Shown in pieces: positions 6,589-7,459 of a stretch of 7,459 nt of DNA. How positions within the stretch are numbered: the first letter of the stretch is position 1; every line of letters begins with the position of its first letter. The position numbers and the translations under genes were made by a program. The notes beneath the pieces are model-generated. The model was not told the origin of the DNA and ran no database searches. It saw nothing but the letters and a program-made list of their open reading frames with translations. The DNA comes from CAYNRQ01 sp964399875 (GTDB lineage Archaea > Aenigmatarchaeota > Aenigmatarchaeia > QMZP01), in NCBI GenBank assembly GCA_964399875.1, contig CAYNRQ010000056.1:1-7459 (forward strand), read 5' to 3'.

Positions 6589-6621
6589 AGCAAAGGCCCA
6601 TTCTCGCTTGGGGCCTTTGCT
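6589..6621. repeat. Perfect 11-bp hairpin with an 11-nt loop
   Basis: AGCAAAGGCCC (6589-6599) and GGGCCTTTGCT (6611-6621) are exact reverse complements around an 11-nt loop. The dimensions match the AAGCCAGATTC hairpins further right, but the sequence differs. No T run follows on the + strand, so it is not a canonical terminator. It may be a structural element of an RNA or a mobile-element end. Confidence 0.75.
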
Positions 6622-6684
6622 CGGAATCTTAACATAATACTACATGCAGCAGTAAGAGCTTTCAAATCCACAAAACATTTTTAC

Positions 6685-6702
6685 CCATTCATGAAAGAAT
6701 GG
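6685..6702. repeat. Small perfect hairpin
   Basis: CCATTC (6685-6690) and GAATGG (6697-6702) pair around the loop ATGAAA, about 30 nt left of the first repeated hairpin module. Confidence 0.45.
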
Positions 6703-6725
6703 CACAGGTCTGTTGATGGCTTTTC

Positions 6726-6768
6726 CCTCCGAAGCCAGATTCAGTCGTTTTAAGAATCTGGCTTTTTG
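6726..6768 (+). terminator. Repeated hairpin module 1 (CCTCC + 11-bp stem + T run)
   Basis: CCTCCG at 6726-6731 precedes the stem AAGCCAGATTC (6732-6742) / GAATCTGGCTT (6754-6764) with loop AGTCGTTTTAA, followed by T residues to 6767. G/C content in the mid-stem and the T run on the + strand resemble an intrinsic or oligo-T terminator for rightward transcripts. Confidence 0.6.
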
Positions 6769-6867
6769 CCAACATAAACTGCAGAAATCCTCTGCAGTAG
6801 AAAAATAGATTCATTTCATCACCCTCCTCCGAAAGCCAGATTCAGTCGTTTTAAGAATCTGGCTTTT
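6754..6867. repeat. 114-bp direct repeat, copy A
   Basis: This block is identical at all 114 positions to 6992-7105, an offset of 238 bp. It spans the right arm of one hairpin, an internal small hairpin, a CCTCCTCC stretch and a whole second hairpin. Perfect identity implies recent duplication or active homogenisation. Confidence 0.95.
6778..6798. repeat. Internal 8-bp hairpin, copy A
   Basis: ACTGCAGA (6778-6785) and TCTGCAGT (6791-6798) are perfect reverse complements around the loop AATCC. It lies between the two larger hairpins of the duplicated unit. Confidence 0.75.
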
Positions 6868-6868
6868 C
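6823..6868 (+). terminator. Repeated hairpin module 2 (CCTCCTCC + 11-bp stem + T run)
   Basis: CCTCCTCC (6823-6830) precedes AAGCCAGATTC (6833-6843) / GAATCTGGCTT (6855-6865), loop AGTCGTTTTAA, followed by TT, C and TTTT. The stem can extend by a further A-T pair. Confidence 0.6.
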
Positions 6869-6887
6869 TTTTGGAAATGATTCAAAA

Positions 6888-6895
6888 TTTATAAA
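6888..6895 (+). promoter_or_regulatory. Strong TATA box (TTTATAAA)
   Basis: TTTATAAA within AAAATTTATAAAGC is the best archaeal TATA match in the intergenic region. With usual spacing it would start transcription around 6915-6919, inside the left arm of the following multi-stem element. The exact start therefore needs mapping. Confidence 0.5.
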
Positions 6896-6910
6896 GCACT
6901 ACTTCCCACA

Positions 6911-7005
6911 GCCTCAGTGTTGCATGGATGCACAAAGCTCCCAAGAATGGGAAGGCACTGAGGCACTCCTCCGAAGCCAGATTCTCCCCAAGAATCTGGC
7001 TTTTT
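6911..7005 (+). ncRNA. Candidate small structured RNA with its own promoter and terminator
   Basis: A perfect 9-bp outer stem, GCCTCAGTG (6911-6919) / CACTGAGGC (6956-6964), encloses two smaller hairpins: TGCA-tgga-TGCA (6921-6932) and TCCC-aagaat-GGGA (6939-6952). Together they give a three-way-junction fold. A TATA box lies about 20 nt upstream. Downstream is an unpaired CTCCTCC, then the third AAGCCAGATTC hairpin and T5 ending at 7005. The unit of about 90 nt has promoter, folded body and terminator. It fits no RNA family I recognise: no tRNA, RNase P, SRP or box C/D features. The predicted start falls a few bases inside the outer stem, which weakens the exact 5' end. An alternative view is that this is only spacer between two copies of a repeated palindrome. 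Confidence 0.4.
6968..7005 (+). terminator. Repeated hairpin module 3 (CCTCC + 11-bp stem + T5)
   Basis: CCTCCG at 6968-6973 precedes AAGCCAGATTC (6974-6984) / GAATCTGGCTT (6992-7002). The loop differs from the other copies in length and sequence (TCCCCAA, 7 nt instead of 11), while both arms are unchanged. T5 ends at 7005. The variable loop with constant arms argues that the stem is what is kept. Confidence 0.6.
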
Positions 7006-7105
7006 GCCAACATAAACTGCAGAAATCCTCTGCAGTAGAAAAATAGATTCATTTCATCACCCTCCTCCGAAAGCCAGATTCAGTCGTTTTAAGAATCTGG
7101 CTTTT
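6992..7105. repeat. 114-bp direct repeat, copy B
   Basis: Identical to 6754-6867. Identity starts exactly at the right arm of module 3, because the left arms are shared but the loops differ by 4 nt, and ends in the T run of module 4. Confidence 0.95.
7016..7036. repeat. Internal 8-bp hairpin, copy B
   Basis: ACTGCAGA (7016-7023) and TCTGCAGT (7029-7036) around AATCC, the second copy of the hairpin at 6778-6798. Confidence 0.75.
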
Positions 7106-7107
7106 TT
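7061..7107 (+). terminator. Repeated hairpin module 4 (CCTCCTCC + 11-bp stem + T6)
   Basis: CCTCCTCC precedes AAGCCAGATTC (7071-7081) / GAATCTGGCTT (7093-7103), loop AGTCGTTTTAA. It has the longest T run of the four copies (7102-7107), which makes it the best terminator of the set. Confidence 0.65.
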
Positions 7108-7133
7108 AATTAAGGCCTTTAACTGTGTGGACT

Positions 7134-7150
7134 GTCGCCTTGGAGGCGAC
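7134..7150. repeat. G/C-rich 7-bp hairpin
   Basis: GTCGCCT (7134-7140) and AGGCGAC (7144-7150) are exact reverse complements around TGG. It lies 14 nt left of the stronger terminator-like hairpin. Confidence 0.6.
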
Positions 7151-7163
7151 GCTAATGGTGTGT

Positions 7164-7192
7164 GGTGGGGGTTTCAAACCCCCACCCTTTTT
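7164..7192 (+). terminator. Strong intrinsic-terminator-like hairpin
   Basis: GGTGGGGGTTT (7164-7174) and AAACCCCCACC (7176-7186) are perfect inverted repeats with one base between them, folding as a 10-bp stem with a 3-nt loop. C and T5 (7188-7192) follow. This is a textbook intrinsic terminator shape for rightward transcription, in a region where no + strand protein gene is seen, so the transcript that it ends is probably noncoding. Confidence 0.65.
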
Positions 7193-7213
7193 GATTTGCG
7201 CTGAAAATAGCTG

Positions 7214-7311
7214 TTTAATAAAACCCCTTCTATGCAATCCAGGTGAGGGGCGGATTGGTTTTTTATTAAAAATATACGCACCACAGTAACTCCAATCTGC
7301 CCCCTTTTTTT
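7214..7311 (+). promoter_or_regulatory. Attenuator-like pair of mutually exclusive stems
   Basis: Fold 1 pairs TTTAATAAAA (7214-7223) with TTTTATTAAA (7261-7270) and CAATCC (7235-7240) with GGATTG (7252-7257). Fold 2 pairs GGGGCGGATTGG (7247-7258) with CCAATCTGCCCC (7292-7303), 12 bp with one G-U wobble, followed by C and T7 (7305-7311). Both folds use bases 7252-7257, so they cannot coexist; fold 2 has terminator form. No clear ORF follows within the window, and the regulated partner is unknown. It could also be an inverted-repeat remnant of a mobile element. Confidence 0.4.
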
Positions 7312-7386
7312 GCATTGTCAACTTAACGGGATGTACACTTTATCTAGCCGTGTAGAAAACACCCAAACGATAGATAGAAACTAACT

Positions 7387-7459
7387 TTAACTAAGTTGAG
7401 TAAACTTAAGCCCTCCAACAGAAATATTATCCAACCAAGAAGTTATAGGCACTTTTTCA
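7387..7459 (-). CDS. Possible 3' end of a gene entering from the right
   Basis: On the minus strand one frame is open from the window edge for 23 codons and ends at TAA (7389-7387). The peptide ends SWLDNISVGGLKFTQLS, with alternating hydrophobic residues typical of a beta-rich C-terminus. The other two minus frames stop early. Twenty-three codons are little evidence, so this may be chance. Confidence 0.3.
   Translation of the reverse strand, partial: EKVPITSWLDNISVGGLKFTQLS

Noticed and set aside
6465..6671. 68-residue minus-strand frame
   Set aside because: GTG start without ribosome binding site, and it crosses the perfect 11-bp hairpin at 6589-6621.
6812..6824. Box C-like GTGATGA on the minus strand, suggesting a C/D guide RNA
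   Set aside because: No box D at the right distance and no C'/D' pair; the only downstream CTGA is about 65 nt away in a hairpin and is absent from the second copy.
6689..7052. Two minus-strand mini-ORFs (6814-6689, 41 aa; 7052-6882, 56 aa), each with AGGAGG 8 nt before ATG
   Set aside because: The starts look excellent but lie inside the duplicated repeat. The products share only their first residues and then fall out of frame because the hairpin loops differ by 4 nt, so protein sequence is not what is being kept. Ribosome profiling could reverse this.
6726..7107. CRISPR array
   Set aside because: The repeats are palindromic hairpins at irregular spacing with duplicated, not unique, spacers, and no cas gene is nearby.
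7106..7321. 71-residue minus-strand frame
   Set aside because: It runs through three strong inverted-repeat structures, has no clear ribosome binding site and a composition explained by those palindromes.

Overview
The window looks archaeal, probably from a small-genome (DPANN-type) lineage. This rests on A/T-rich TATA-box-like elements at plausible distances upstream of genes, very short or absent 5' leaders, heavy AGA/AGG/ATA codon use, and several uncharacterised membrane and surface proteins. No marker gene is present, so the phylum is an inference.

Positions 1-5886 are gene-dense. A + strand gene for a coiled-coil protein (166-1101, with signs of a disrupted 5' end) converges on a two-gene minus-strand operon. 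That operon encodes a membrane protein with a degenerate J-like N-terminus and a central coiled coil (4276-3224), then a 7-TM protein with a large Ig/CARDB-like and Cys-rich extracytoplasmic part (3227-1137). The two overlap by ATGA, and the poly-Glu codons ending the first gene also form the Shine-Dalgarno tract of the second. Divergent from the operon is a single-domain FHA-like protein (4380-4685). It converges, across a C9 run, on a gene for a membrane-anchored surface protein with three similar beta-sandwich repeats (5886-4732). The set suggests an envelope-associated assembly: a cytoplasmic J-like/coiled-coil scaffold, an FHA adaptor and exported beta-rich ectodomains. No member matches a system I can name.

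Positions 5887-7459 contain no convincing long gene but are full of perfect inverted repeats. The core (about 6726-7107) has four copies of a module: a C/U-rich, anti-Shine-Dalgarno-like stretch, then an 11-bp hairpin, then a T run. Two pairs of these lie in a 114-bp perfect direct repeat. Between the pairs a TATA box (TTTATAAA) precedes a multi-stem element that runs into the third hairpin and its T run, which together look like a small structured RNA gene. Further downstream are a strong intrinsic-terminator-like hairpin (7164-7192) and a pair of mutually exclusive stems ending in T7 (7214-7311) that resembles an attenuator. The window may end inside the 3' end of a minus-strand gene (7459-7387).
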